Below, piece by piece: positions 50,188 through 61,753 of a stretch of 64,000 bases of DNA. This DNA is from Cyanobium usitatum str. Tous (lineage in GTDB: Bacteria; Cyanobacteriota; Cyanobacteriia; PCC-6307; Cyanobiaceae). The position numbers were made by a program, and so were the translations under genes. Numbering within the stretch: position 1 is the stretch's first letter; each line of letters begins with the position of its first letter. The notes under the pieces are model-generated. The model searched no databases, was not told the DNA's origin, and saw only the letters and a list, made by a program, of their open reading frames with translations. The DNA lies in the NCBI RefSeq assembly GCF_963920485.1, contig NZ_OY986431.1, forward strand, positions 620,001-684,000. Reading direction: 5' to 3'.

Positions 50188-50682
50188 TTAGGGCCAGGGC
50201 GTGAAGGTGGCGGGCTGGTATTTGACAATGCCGATCCGCCAGCGCTGCTGGGCCAGTTGCTTCAGGCTGGCTAGCAATTCTTCAGTTGTGCCGCCGGCGA
50301 TCCAGTCGGCCTTGATCAATGGCAACCGCTCGCTCATCACCTCGAGCGGCATCTCCAAGAGCAACAGGCTGTCTTCAGCAGCAGCCCGCCGCAGGGCCCC
50401 CTCGTCACTGCGCTGCCACAGCCTCAGCAGCAGTTCCAGGGCCAGGGTGCGGCCTGCTTCGCCGGGTTCGCCATCACTGTCTTGCCGCTGGGACTTGCCA
50501 GTTAGGGGCAGGGCCCGCTTGCCATCTAGTTCCACCAGGGCCAGGGCCACCAGGTAGGGAGCGTCAGCCATGGAAATCTCTGTGATTCGCCACACCATGG
50601 CGAGGAGCGCGGCTTCGGTGTGGAAACTGACACTTATCAGCTCTTCTGTTGCCGTTGGCGGATCGGACAGCCCTACCGGCAT
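50188..50682 (-). CDS. Hypothetical protein
   Basis: A 164-residue protein with no family I recognise. The central part contains YLVALALVELDGKRALPLTG and LALELLLRLWQRSDEGALRR, a mixed alpha/beta pattern; the end has TTEELLASLKQLAQQRWRIG. It may be a small regulatory or binding protein. It begins at ATG 50682, 58 bases from the divergent CP12-like gene, and ends 16 bases from the Nif11 peptide. Confidence 0.6.
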   Translation of the reverse strand: MPVGLSDPPTATEELISVSFHTEAALLAMVWRITEISMADAPYLVALALVELDGKRALPLTGKSQRQDSDGEPGEAGRTLALELLLRLWQRSDEGALRRAAAEDSLLLLEMPLEVMSERLPLIKADWIAGGTTEELLASLKQLAQQRWRIGIVKYQPATFTPWP

Positions 50683-50740
50683 TTGCCGGGACTAAGTTTT
50701 CAGCCGTTCGTTTTCAACTCCTTTCCAGGGAGCCAGCGCC

Positions 50741-50959
50741 ATGTCGAGCATTGCTGACCAGTTGGTGACCTATCGCTCAGCTCTGGCGGAGGCCACGGAG
50801 CGGGGAGATCAGGCCGTTGCCCGCAAGCTTGAGCAGCAGATCAAGGAGCTGCAGGATTTTCAGGTGCGCCATCCGGAGGAAACCGAGGCTCCAACACCGT
50901 TTGAGGTGTTCTGTGATCTCAACCCATCGGATGTCAATTGCCTCGTCTACGACGATTGA
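50741..50959 (+). CDS. CP12-like protein with only the C-terminal cysteine pair
   Basis: A 72-residue protein. The C-terminus PFEVFCDLNPSDVNCLVYDD matches CP12, with C58 and C67 in the usual C-x8-C spacing and the closing YDD that binds GAPDH. The N-terminal cysteine pair and the central AWD..EEL core are absent; the N-terminal part is a simple charged helix. Full CP12 links GAPDH and phosphoribulokinase to switch the Calvin cycle off in the dark; this form probably binds GAPDH alone, or has another partner. Its stop codon sits in a perfect 18-bp inverted repeat. Confidence 0.78.
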   Translation: MSSIADQLVTYRSALAEATERGDQAVARKLEQQIKELQDFQVRHPEETEAPTPFEVFCDLNPSDVNCLVYDD

Positions 50960-50982
50960 GCCCTGGCTCAATCGTCGTAGAC
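50945..50982. repeat. Perfect 18-bp inverted repeat with 2-base loop
   Basis: The left arm 50945-50962 (GTCTACGACGATTGAGCC) is exactly complementary to the right arm 50965-50982, separated by CT. It contains the last four codons and the stop of the CP12-like gene and lies 7 bases before the end of the convergent channel gene. No T-run follows on either strand, so it is not a standard terminator. Confidence 0.92.
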
Positions 50983-50989
50983 ATAAGGG

Positions 50990-52123
50990 TTATGTGGACA
51001 TCACGTCCACACTTTTAAGGGCGGTGCCAAGCAGCCGGGTGAATCGGTCCAGCTGCTTCTGACTGCCCATGACAACAAGCATCTGGCCCGGGGCCAGGCG
51101 AGTGTCGCTACCGGGATTTGCCAGCAGCTCCGGCCGCTGTGGGGAGTACTGGGAGCCCCGGTACTGCTTCGGCATATCGTTTACTTCTGGCTGGGGCGGC
51201 ACGATCGCCAGCACTAGGGCCCCAGAGCGCGAGCCGAGCTGGAGCTCCGCCAGGGATGCGCCATTGAGGCTGCCAAGGTCAGCTGGGTCGCTGCTGAGCA
51301 GAAATTCCTCCACCTCGCAGCCAGAGCCAGCCAAAAGATCCATGAAGGTCACTGCCAGGGGCCGTAGGGCGGTGGCGGCCATGGTGCGCCCCCCACTGAC
51401 ATACGGGCTCACCACTTGATCGGCGCCGGCTAGGCGCAGCTTGCGTTCCGCTTCCTCACTGTCGGAACGGGCTATGAGCCGGCAGTTGGGCGCCATACCC
51501 CGGGCGCTCAGCACCACGTAGAGGTTGGATGCGTTGTTGGGTAGGGCCGCCACCAGGGCACGGCAGCGGTGGATGCCGGCATCCAGAAGGGTTTCGTCGA
51601 GGGTGGCGTCGGCCATCAGCACGGCCAGCCCCCGCTCTTCGGCTGCCTCGCGGCGCTCCGCGTCCATCTCCACCACCAGCAGGGGAACGTTTTCCCTGGC
51701 AAGTTGTTCGGCGATCTCGCGGCCGATGCGGCCATAGCCGCAAAGGATCACATGGTTATGCATGGTGGATAGCCAACTGCGGAATCGGCGCTCGCGCAGG
51801 CGCCGGAAGTACCCGGATTCAGACAGACCCAGCACCCCTTGGATACTGATCTGCACCACCACCAAGCCGCCGAGGATCAGCAGGGTGGTGACCACCCGCC
51901 CACCGGCGCTCAGGATTTGGGTGTGCCCGTCGCTGAATCCCAGGGTGCTGAGCGTGATCAGCACCATCCAGTAGGAATCCCCCCAATCCCACCCCTCACT
52001 GAGGTGGTAGCCGATGGCGCCGGCATTCACCAGCATGGCCAGCGACAGGGGAGCCCGCCAGGGTTTGCGCGCTCGCCGAGAGGGTGGTCGTCTTGGGACG
52101 ATTGACCAGAAGTGCTTGGGCAT
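50990..52123 (-). CDS. Ligand-gated K+ channel with two RCK/TrkA-type domains
   Basis: A 377-residue channel. An N-terminal pore unit (about 25-95) has a pore helix and a filter-like TLGFSDG at 60-66, followed by an inner helix VVTTLLILGGLVVVQ. Then an RCK domain shows VILCGYGRIGREIAEQL, VVEMDAERREAAEERG and ADATLDETLL, and a TrkA-C-like end. K+ channels usually read TVGYGD in the filter; here the second Gly is Ser. It probably still gates cations by ligand binding. The end is near the inverted repeat after CP12. Confidence 0.82.
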   Translation of the reverse strand: MPKHFWSIVPRRPPSRRARKPWRAPLSLAMLVNAGAIGYHLSEGWDWGDSYWMVLITLSTLGFSDGHTQILSAGGRVVTTLLILGGLVVVQISIQGVLGLSESGYFRRLRERRFRSWLSTMHNHVILCGYGRIGREIAEQLARENVPLLVVEMDAERREAAEERGLAVLMADATLDETLLDAGIHRCRALVAALPNNASNLYVVLSARGMAPNCRLIARSDSEEAERKLRLAGADQVVSPYVSGGRTMAATALRPLAVTFMDLLAGSGCEVEEFLLSSDPADLGSLNGASLAELQLGSRSGALVLAIVPPQPEVNDMPKQYRGSQYSPQRPELLANPGSDTRLAPGQMLVVMGSQKQLDRFTRLLGTALKSVDVMST

Positions 52124-52246
52124 GGGACCTGGACCCGGTGCTCCAGATCACGAATCCCAGATTATCGGCTGCAATTAGTTACGGCCTGTGGGCTGATCCC
52201 GAACATTTGTAGTCGTTGTCGACAGTTGGCCTGCCAGCTCCGTTAA

Positions 52247-53569
<1,323 letters not shown>

Positions 53570-53591
53570 CCACCCGTCCCATTAATCAGTC

Positions 53592-55208
53592 ATGGAACTC
53601 ACCCTCTGGACCTACGAAGGCCCCCCCCACGTGGGTGCCATGCGCATAGCCGCCTCGATGGAAGGGGTGCACTACGTGCTGCACGCCCCCCAGGGCGACA
53701 CCTATGCCGATCTGCTGTTCACGATGATTGAACGGCGCGACCGGCGCCCGCCCGTTACCTACACCACCTTCCAGGCCCGCGACCTGGGTGGCGACACCGC
53801 CGAGCTGGTGAAGCGTTCGATCGCTGCAGCCGTGGAGCGCTTCCAGCCCGAGGCGCTGCTGGTGGGCGAGAGCTGCACGGCCGAACTTATCCAGGACCAG
53901 CCTGGCTCCCTGGCGGCGACCATGGACCTGGGCGGCATCCCGGTGGTGAGCCTGGACCTGCCGGCCTACTCCAAAAAGGAGAACTGGGGCGGCGCTGAAA
54001 CCCTCTATCAACTGGTGCGAGGCCTGCTCAAGGCCCAGGTGCCGCCGCCCGGCGAGCCCAAGCCCGATCCGACTCGCTGGCGTGCCGAGGGCCGGCGGCC
54101 CCGGGTGAATCTGCTGGGACCAAGCCTGCTTGGTTTCCGCTGCCGCGACGATGTGGGCGAGATCAGCCAGTTGCTGGCTGGCTACGGCATTGATGTGGCG
54201 GTGGTGGCGCCCCTGGGGGCCCGTCCGGCCGACCTGATGCGGATCCCAACCGCCGACGCCAATGTGAGCCTCTATCCCGAGCTGGCGGGCCCGGTATGCA
54301 GCTGGCTGGAGCGCAGCTTCGGCATGCAGACGGTGAAGACGGTGCCGATCGGTATCGGCGCTACGGCAGCCTTTTTGCGCGAGCTGCACGGGGTGCTGGG
54401 TTTGGATCTGCCCGCTGAGCTTGAAAGCGCAGCCGACGGCACCTGCGCCGCTGAACAGCGCTCGCGGCTGCCTTGGTATTCGCGCTCGGTGGACTCCACC
54501 TACCTCACCGGTAAGCGGGTGTTCATTTTTGGTGATGCCACCCACGCCATCGCTGCAGCCCGCATCGCTAGCCGCGAGCTGGGCTTCAAGGTGGTCGGCC
54601 TGGGGAGCTACAGCCGCGAGCAGGCCCGGGAGGTGCGGGCGGCCGCGCAGGAGCTGGGGCTGGAGGCGTTGATCTCAGACGACTACCTAGCAGTGGAGGC
54701 GGCGATGGCGGAGGCGGCACCGGAGCTGGTGCTGGGCACCCAGATGGAGCGCCACAGCGCCAAGCGCCTCGGCATCCCCTGCGCAGTGATCAGCTCACCG
54801 CTGCACGTTCAGGATGTGCCAGCGCGCACCTCGCCCCAGATGGGCTGGGAGGGGGCAAACGTGATCTTCGATAGCTGGGTGCACCCGCTGATGATGGGTC
54901 TGGAGGAGCACCTGATCGGCATGTTCCGCCACGATTTTGAATTCGTGGATGGGCACCTCAGCCACCTAGAGGGTGCCAGTGCCCCAGCCAAGCACCCCGA
55001 GACACCAGCTAATGACACTGCGCCAGCCAGCATTCCCGGCGATGGGGTGATCGTTTGGAGCCCGGATGGTGAAGCTGAGCTGGCCAAGATCCCCTTCTTT
55101 GTGCGGGGCAAGGTGCGAAAAAATACGGAGGCCTACGCCCGCGAGCAGGGCCTAGCTCTGATCGACAGCGAAGCCCTTTATGAGGCCAAGGCCCATTTCG
55201 CTCCATGA
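53592..55208 (+). CDS. chlB: Light-independent protochlorophyllide reductase subunit B
   Basis: A 538-residue NifK-like subunit. [18 protein letters not shown] at the N-terminus, [19 protein letters not shown] and the C-terminal subdomain ([32 protein letters not shown]) match ChlB/BchB. Together with ChlN it binds protochlorophyllide. It begins 22 bases after chlN. The 146-base gap to chlL may hold a separate promoter. Confidence 0.95.
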   Translation: MELTLWTYEGPPHVGAMRIAASMEGVHYVLHAPQGDTYADLLFTMIERRDRRPPVTYTTFQARDLGGDTAELVKRSIAAAVERFQPEALLVGESCTAELIQDQPGSLAATMDLGGIPVVSLDLPAYSKKENWGGAETLYQLVRGLLKAQVPPPGEPKPDPTRWRAEGRRPRVNLLGPSLLGFRCRDDVGEISQLLAGYGIDVAVVAPLGARPADLMRIPTADANVSLYPELAGPVCSWLERSFGMQTVKTVPIGIGATAAFLRELHGVLGLDLPAELESAADGTCAAEQRSRLPWYSRSVDSTYLTGKRVFIFGDATHAIAAARIASRELGFKVVGLGSYSREQAREVRAAAQELGLEALISDDYLAVEAAMAEAAPELVLGTQMERHSAKRLGIPCAVISSPLHVQDVPARTSPQMGWEGANVIFDSWVHPLMMGLEEHLIGMFRHDFEFVDGHLSHLEGASAPAKHPETPANDTAPASIPGDGVIVWSPDGEAELAKIPFFVRGKVRKNTEAYAREQGLALIDSEALYEAKAHFAP

Positions 55209-55312
55209 TGGCTGGGATGGCAACAGCAGGCCCGCGCTGCGGGGGTGACCCTGACGCTCCTTGCCTGATTCCAAGAGCCCAGGGCTAAGCCTTACGGTCC
55301 AAAATTATTTAG

Positions 55313-56253
<941 letters not shown>

Positions 56254-56254
<1 letters not shown>

Positions 56255-56964
56255 TGGATGGGGTATCTACCCCGCGCCAGCAGAGCTACGGCCAGCTGCT
56301 GATCGTCTGTCTGTTGGTGCTGATCACCTTCACCCTGCCCCAACCCTGGAATCGTCTTTCCTCCTTGGGCTATCTGCTCATGGCTCTTGTGATGATCCGA
56401 GGCTTGGGTAATCCCACCGGCAGCCTGCAGTTCGGCACGCTGCCGCGGCGCTTGTTTAAGGGTCTGGGAGTTGCGGCCATTGCCGTTGGTTTGCTCTGGT
56501 ATTTCACCCCGCTGGAGCTGCGCAGCACCGGCATCCCGGTGATCGCCCTCTGGGCCTTATTTAGCGGTTGGAGTGCTATCCGCCTAATCAGGGGCCTGGC
56601 CCTGGAGCGGCGGGTGTCGGATGTGGTGTTGCGAGGGGCGCTGGCGGGCTATCTGATGCTCGGCCTGGCAGCCGGCTTGCTTTGTTGTGCCCTGGAGACG
56701 ATTGATCCGGCCAGCTTCAGCAACGTGAACTTGTCGGCGCAGGATCTGGGCCAGAGCAGCCCGGTGTGGGGCCTCAATTTTGTGCGACTCAACTACTTCG
56801 CCTTTGTGAGTCTCACCACGATGGGCTACGGCGATGTGATTCCCGAGAGCCCCCAGGCCCAGATGGTGAGCGTGGCCATCGCCATAGCGGGCACGTTTTA
56901 TGTGGCCGCAGTGATGGGGGTGTTGATCAGTCGCCTTACGGTGCAGGAAAGCCAGCAGCCTTAG
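56254..56964 (+). CDS. Two-pore-helix type ion channel, potassium-like
   Basis: A 236-residue membrane protein. Six or so membrane segments are followed by a re-entrant pore with the filter TTMGYGDVIP near residue 195, typical of Ion_trans_2 potassium channels. There is no RCK domain. The ATG at 56254 overlaps chlL's stop in TGATG, so the two may be translationally coupled. The 3' end overlaps the convergent RND gene by 29 bases. Confidence 0.85.
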
Positions 56965-59900
56965 GGTTGCCTAGCTCCCAGCCCTTGACGATTCGGTAAA
57001 CCACCGGCACCGCGAACAGGCTGAGGACGGTGGCCACCAGTAGCCCCGAAAACACCACCGTGCCGATACTTACCCGGCTGCCTGAGCCGAAGCCGCTGGC
57101 CAGCAGCAGGGGCAGGAAGCCCGCCAGGGAGGAAATGGCCGTAAGCAGGATCGGCCTTAGGCGGGCGATGGCGGCCCCCCGGATCGCCGTGTCTAGATCC
57201 AGTCCTTCGGCCATGCGCTGGTTGGCAAACTCCACGATCAAGATGCCGTTCTTGGCAGCCAGGCTCACCAGCACCAGTAAGCCCATCTGGCCATAAACGT
57301 CTAGGGGCAGGCCCCGCAGCATCAGGCCGCCGATGGCCCCCAGCATGGCAAGGGGCACGGTCACCAGGATGATAAAGGGGTCGGCAAAGTTGTCGTAGAG
57401 GGCTGCCAGCACCAGCACCATCACCAGGATCGCCAGGGCAAACACCCTCACGTTGCCGCCACCGGCGCGCGACTCTTCCCGAGCCAGGCCAGCCCATTCC
57501 AATTCGGTGCTGTCGCCCAGCTGACGCTGCACTTCCATCAGGCTGGCCATGGCCTGGCCACTGCTCACGCCAGGGCGGGGCAGGGCCCGGATGCTGATCG
57601 AACGCACCAGCCGGGTGTGGTTGATCGAGGTAGGGCCCGTTTCTTGTTCGATCCGCACCAATTGGGCCAGGGGGATTAGCTGGCCGTCACGGGTTTTCAC
57701 CTGAAGGGCGAGCACGTCATCGGCGCTGCGGCGCGAGGCGCCGTCGAGTTGCACAATCACCTTGCGCACCTGGTCGCTCTCGAAGCTGTCATTGACGTAG
57801 TCACTGCCGAAGCTGGCTCCGAGGGTGTCGACCACGGTGCTGAGATCCACCCCAAGCGAGGCCATCTGCAGCCGATCTGGCACAAGCTGCACCAGGGGGG
57901 CACCGGCGCTGAAGCGGGTTGAAACCCGTTCAAAGCGATTGGTGGCTTGGGCGGCGCGGATGAAGGCCTGGGCTTGCTGCTCGAAGTCAGAGAGGCTGAG
58001 TTGACCGTTGCTGTTGTCCAGCAGTTCAAGCTCGAGCCCGCCCTCGGCACTAAAACCGCGCACTGAGGGGGCCTCGCTGATCTGCACCACTGCACCGGTG
58101 ATGCGGCGGCGCAAATCGCCATTGAGGCGCTGTCCCACGGCCCGAGTAGCTGCCTCGGCGCTGCGGCGCTGCTCGATCGGCGCCAAACGCAGATAAAAAA
58201 TGCCTTTATTGGGGCTGCTGTCCCCAAAGGAGCGGCCTGCATAGAAGGTTGCCCGTGTGATGAGCGGCTCGTCTGCCACCACCTGGCGCACCTGGTCCAG
58301 CACCCGTTGGGTCTGCTGCAATCCGAGGCCATCGGCCAGAATCACAACTCCCCGCAGCTGACCGTTGTCCTCCTGGGGGATGAAGGCTTTGGGCAGGGCT
58401 TGTAGGGCGAATCCCGTGATCATTAGGCCAGCCAGCAGCAGGGACATCACCAGCCGCCGCCGCTCCATAGTCCAGGCCAGCCAGCGGCCGTAGGGCACCT
58501 CCAACCCTTCGAGCCAGCGCCGTGGCGGGTCGATCCAACGCAGCAGCCAGGTCGGTTCTCGTCGCTCGGGATTGAGTAGGCGACTGCTGGCCACCGGCGT
58601 GAAGCTCAGGGCATTCAGGGTGGAGAAGGCGATGGCGCCGCTGATCGTTATCGCGATCGGCGCAAATAGCCGGCCCAAGCTGCCCCCCAGGCCCAGTACC
58701 GGGATAAACACCACCACCAGGGCTAGGGAGGTGGCTACCACGGCCCCGCCCAGCTCGGCCATGGCTTCGCGGGCGGCTTGTAGGGGTGGCTTGCCGTCCT
58801 CTAGGCGGCGGCCAATGTCCTCGCTCACCACGATGGCGTCGTCCACCACCAGCCCAGAGGCCAGCACCAAGCCAAACAGGGTGAGGGTGTTGAGCGATTG
58901 GCCGGCAAGCTTGAGCACGCTCAACGAGCCGATCAAGGCCACTGGCACTGCGGCAGCTGTGATCAGGGCCAGGCGGCTGTTGCCAAGGCCAAGAAGGAGC
59001 ACCAAGAACACCAGCAACACCGCATCGCGCAGGCTGTTGAGGGTGCCCTGGATGCTGCCGCGCACAAAGTCGGCCTCATCAACAATCAGCTGCTGATCCA
59101 CCCCGGGCGGAAATTGGGGTGCCAGCTCATCGAGGGCTGCATTCACCGCTTTGCTAACGGCGATGGCGTTGCTGCCGTCGCGCTGGTTGATCAGCACGGC
59201 TACCGCTGGTCTGCCTTGCAGGTTGGTGGCGATCGTGTCGTAGCTCTCGCTGCCCAGGCTCACCCGGCCCACATCCCGCAGCAGGGTGACGCCGCCATTA
59301 GTGCTGCGGGCCACCACTAGCTGCTCCAATTCCGCCGGACTGCGCAGGCGCCCCTCCATGCGCAGCGGCAGGGTGAGCTCTTGGCCGCTGGGGCTGGGGG
59401 CTTCACCCATTTGGCCCAAGGCAGCCAGCACGTTTTGCTGCTGCAGGGCCGTGCGCACATCGGTAATGGTGAGGCCGCGCTCCTCGAGTTGGGCCGGGTT
59501 GAGCCAGAGCCTGAAGGCCAGGCTGTTACCACCTGCAAGGGTGACGTTGCCCACCCCAGGCACCCGCTGCAGCTTCTCTTTAACCACCTGATCGAGCCAG
59601 CCGCTCAAAAAGGTTTCGCCATAGAGCTTGGGATCGGCACTGAAGCTCAGAATCATCAGCAGGTCGTCGGAGCTGCGCCGCACCTGCACCCCGAAGCGAG
59701 CCACCGGTGCTGGCAGCTGGCGAGTAACCACCGCCACTTCGTTCTGGGTGTTGATCTGGTTGAGCTCGGGGTCGCCGCCCTCGAATCCCAGGCTGATGGA
59801 GCTGCCGTTGGCAGAGCTGGTGGAGCGGATGCTGTCGAGCCGCTCGAGGCCGTTGAGCTGTTGCTCCAGCAAGGCGGTGACCCCCTGCTCCACCACCTCT

Positions 59901-60070
59901 GGGCCGGCGCCTGGGTAGGTGGCTCGCACCGTTACCCGGCTGGGAGCAATCGGCGGCAGGTTTTCCACCTGCAGTAGCGGTAAACACACCAGCCCTGTTA
60001 GCAGAACCAGCAGGCTCACCACCAGGGTGAACACGGGCCGGCGCAGAAAGGGATCGGAGATCGATTTCAT
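56936..60070 (-). CDS. RND-family multidrug or metabolite exporter (HAE1/AcrB type)
   Basis: A 1044-residue inner-membrane pump. SDPFLRRPVFTLVVSLLVLL opens it, GLVVDDAIVVSEDIGRRLED carries the paired acidic proton-relay residues of TM4, and EFANQRMAEGLDLDTAI matches the last membrane domain. The two periplasmic loops are complete, giving the normal AcrB length. No membrane-fusion or outer-membrane partner gene is adjacent. Its substrate is unknown. The start is ATG at 60070. Confidence 0.93.
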   Translation of the reverse strand: MKSISDPFLRRPVFTLVVSLLVLLTGLVCLPLLQVENLPPIAPSRVTVRATYPGAGPEVVEQGVTALLEQQLNGLERLDSIRSTSSANGSSISLGFEGGDPELNQINTQNEVAVVTRQLPAPVARFGVQVRRSSDDLLMILSFSADPKLYGETFLSGWLDQVVKEKLQRVPGVGNVTLAGGNSLAFRLWLNPAQLEERGLTITDVRTALQQQNVLAALGQMGEAPSPSGQELTLPLRMEGRLRSPAELEQLVVARSTNGGVTLLRDVGRVSLGSESYDTIATNLQGRPAVAVLINQRDGSNAIAVSKAVNAALDELAPQFPPGVDQQLIVDEADFVRGSIQGTLNSLRDAVLLVFLVLLLGLGNSRLALITAAAVPVALIGSLSVLKLAGQSLNTLTLFGLVLASGLVVDDAIVVSEDIGRRLEDGKPPLQAAREAMAELGGAVVATSLALVVVFIPVLGLGGSLGRLFAPIAITISGAIAFSTLNALSFTPVASSRLLNPERREPTWLLRWIDPPRRWLEGLEVPYGRWLAWTMERRRLVMSLLLAGLMITGFALQALPKAFIPQEDNGQLRGVVILADGLGLQQTQRVLDQVRQVVADEPLITRATFYAGRSFGDSSPNKGIFYLRLAPIEQRRSAEAATRAVGQRLNGDLRRRITGAVVQISEAPSVRGFSAEGGLELELLDNSNGQLSLSDFEQQAQAFIRAAQATNRFERVSTRFSAGAPLVQLVPDRLQMASLGVDLSTVVDTLGASFGSDYVNDSFESDQVRKVIVQLDGASRRSADDVLALQVKTRDGQLIPLAQLVRIEQETGPTSINHTRLVRSISIRALPRPGVSSGQAMASLMEVQRQLGDSTELEWAGLAREESRAGGGNVRVFALAILVMVLVLAALYDNFADPFIILVTVPLAMLGAIGGLMLRGLPLDVYGQMGLLVLVSLAAKNGILIVEFANQRMAEGLDLDTAIRGAAIARLRPILLTAISSLAGFLPLLLASGFGSGSRVSIGTVVFSGLLVATVLSLFAVPVVYRIVKGWELGNPKAAGFPAP

Positions 60071-60110
60071 GGGAGCCGTTGCGTTGCGCTGCTCGGGCCG
60101 GGATTAATGA

Positions 60111-60326
60111 TCAGCCGAGATCGCGCTTCAGCACAACGCAGAGATAGTCAGGCGCTTTATATCGACTAGGCAGGCAGATATGCAGTTGCTCCAAACGGCT
60201 CCAGCAGACGGTTCGCTGAATGGCGGCTACGGTTTTTCCTTCCTTTAGGAGCAGCCTCAAGGCCTTGCAATAGAGCGAATAATTGGCTTCGAGTTCCCCG
60301 ATGGTGAGTCCCTGACTGCTGCTCAT
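60111..60326 (-). CDS. Small hypothetical protein
   Basis: A 71-residue protein (LTIGELEANYSLYCKALRLL, LKEGKTVAAIQRTVCWSRLE, PDYLCVVLKRDLG) that is mostly helical. I recognise no family. It has an ATG at 60326; a longer frame from 60362 adds 12 residues. It lies between the split antiporter and the RND gene on the same strand. Confidence 0.58.
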   Translation of the reverse strand: MSSSQGLTIGELEANYSLYCKALRLLLKEGKTVAAIQRTVCWSRLEQLHICLPSRYKAPDYLCVVLKRDLG

Positions 60327-60362
60327 CGCACGAGTGGGCGTCCAGGAGTTGCAAAGACGCAA

Positions 60363-61753
60363 CTACAACCCTACGGCTTCAGGTGGCGCCGAGATCAGGT
60401 TGAGCTGGCGGCAGAGCCGCGGCAGGGTGAGGCCTTGGGCTAGCAGGTTGATCAGCACCACAATGAACACGATGCTTTGGGCGTTGTGGGCTAGGGCAAC
60501 GACGGAGTCTGGGTCGACACCGCGAAGGTGGCTGATCTGATTGACCGCGCTGTAAGAGAGGGCCAAAGGCACTGCCCCCCTCAGTCCACACCAAGACACC
60601 AGCACACTGTCTTGCCATCGGAAGGGGGAGAGGGGTTGGAACACCAAGACGCTGATTGGTCGTACCACCAGCATCAACACTGCCGCCGTTATCAGGCCAA
60701 CAGGCAGGGCGGGCAGCAGGCTGCTTGGATTTATCAGTAGACCGAAGATCAAAAAGATACAGATCTCAGCCATGGTGTTGAAAGGCAGCAGTACCTCCTG
60801 AATTGATTCGTGGTTTATATCGGCTTGACGATAGATCATGTTGCTCATCATCGCTCCAGTGATGTATACCGAGATAAAGCCGGATCCCCCTAGGAAATGG
60901 CTACAGCCATAATCCACTAGAGCAAGCGATATGGCGACAATAAGTAGCTGGGATTTGTCGTAAGCAAGCTCATTGATCACGAATCTGGCCACATAGCCAA
61001 ATAGGGCGCCCACGATTAATCCGCCGCCCACCTGTTGTATGAAATTGCGCAAGCCGTTGAGGATTACTGCAGCAGGGGCTGCTTGCTCGAGGCTGGCGCC
61101 GGCGCTGCTTGCTCGAGGCTGGCGCCGGCGCTGGAGGTGCTGAATAGCCCCACGATCAGGCCAAATATCAGCAGGGCCGTTGGGTCATTGACTGAAGATT
61201 CGAATTCGAGTAGGTGCCTGAGCCGCTCTGGCACCAGGTGCCGCACCGAACTCAGCACGTTGATGGTGGCTCCGGCATCGGTGGAGCCCAGGCAGGCGGC
61301 AATCAGCAGGGCAGCCCCCAGGGGCATCGTGTTGCTGAGTCCTGGTGCCAGTTGGTTTCCTCCAGCGGAGGAAAGCAGCCAGATCAGGGCGGCCAGCAGA
61401 CCGGTGGCAATCGCCACCCCCCCTACCGCTAGGGCCAGGCCATATTTCAAAAAGCCTCGGATAGTTTTGATATCTGTTTTCAGCCCCGCATAAAAAAGCA
61501 GCAGGGCTAGTGCGAATACATGCAGGCTTTCGGCCTGTTCATGGGTGACGTTGAGGCTTTGGATGTTGATCGCTAGGCCCAGTAGCAGCACCCCGAGAAT
61601 CGCCGGGATCCCGATCTGGACCGAGAACCGGCTGATCGCCAAGGTGCCTAGAAACAGCAGGCCGATGAACAGCAGCTGGCCCTCCAAGGGCACCCCATTA
61701 AGACCTGCTGGCTGAGCCAAGAGGGGTGCCTGGGCAAAGAGGGTCGCGATCAC
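60363..61753 (-). pseudogene. CPA1-type Na+/H+ antiporter gene split by a 26-base duplication
   Basis: The N-terminal half (61753-61064) encodes about 229 residues: LLFIGLLFLGTLAISRFSVQ, LLLFYAGLKTDIKTIRGFLK and ACLGSTDAGATINVL, ending at a TAA. The C-terminal half (61052-60363) runs from NFIQQVGGGLIVGALFGYVA through VSWCGLRGAVPLALSYSAVN to the end. Deleting one 26-base unit of the duplication 61079-61130 restores one frame (EQAAPAAVILNGLRNFIQQV) and a 454-residue protein of typical CPA1 length. In this sequence the intact protein is not made unless the repeat slips. Confidence 0.88.
61079..61130. repeat. Exact 26-base tandem duplication inside the CPA1 antiporter gene
   Basis: Bases 61079-61104 are repeated without change at 61105-61130. 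The length is not a multiple of three and it shifts the antiporter frame. One unit contains GAGGCTGGCGCCGGCG, which has the hairpin-prone GGCGCC palindrome. Confidence 0.97.
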
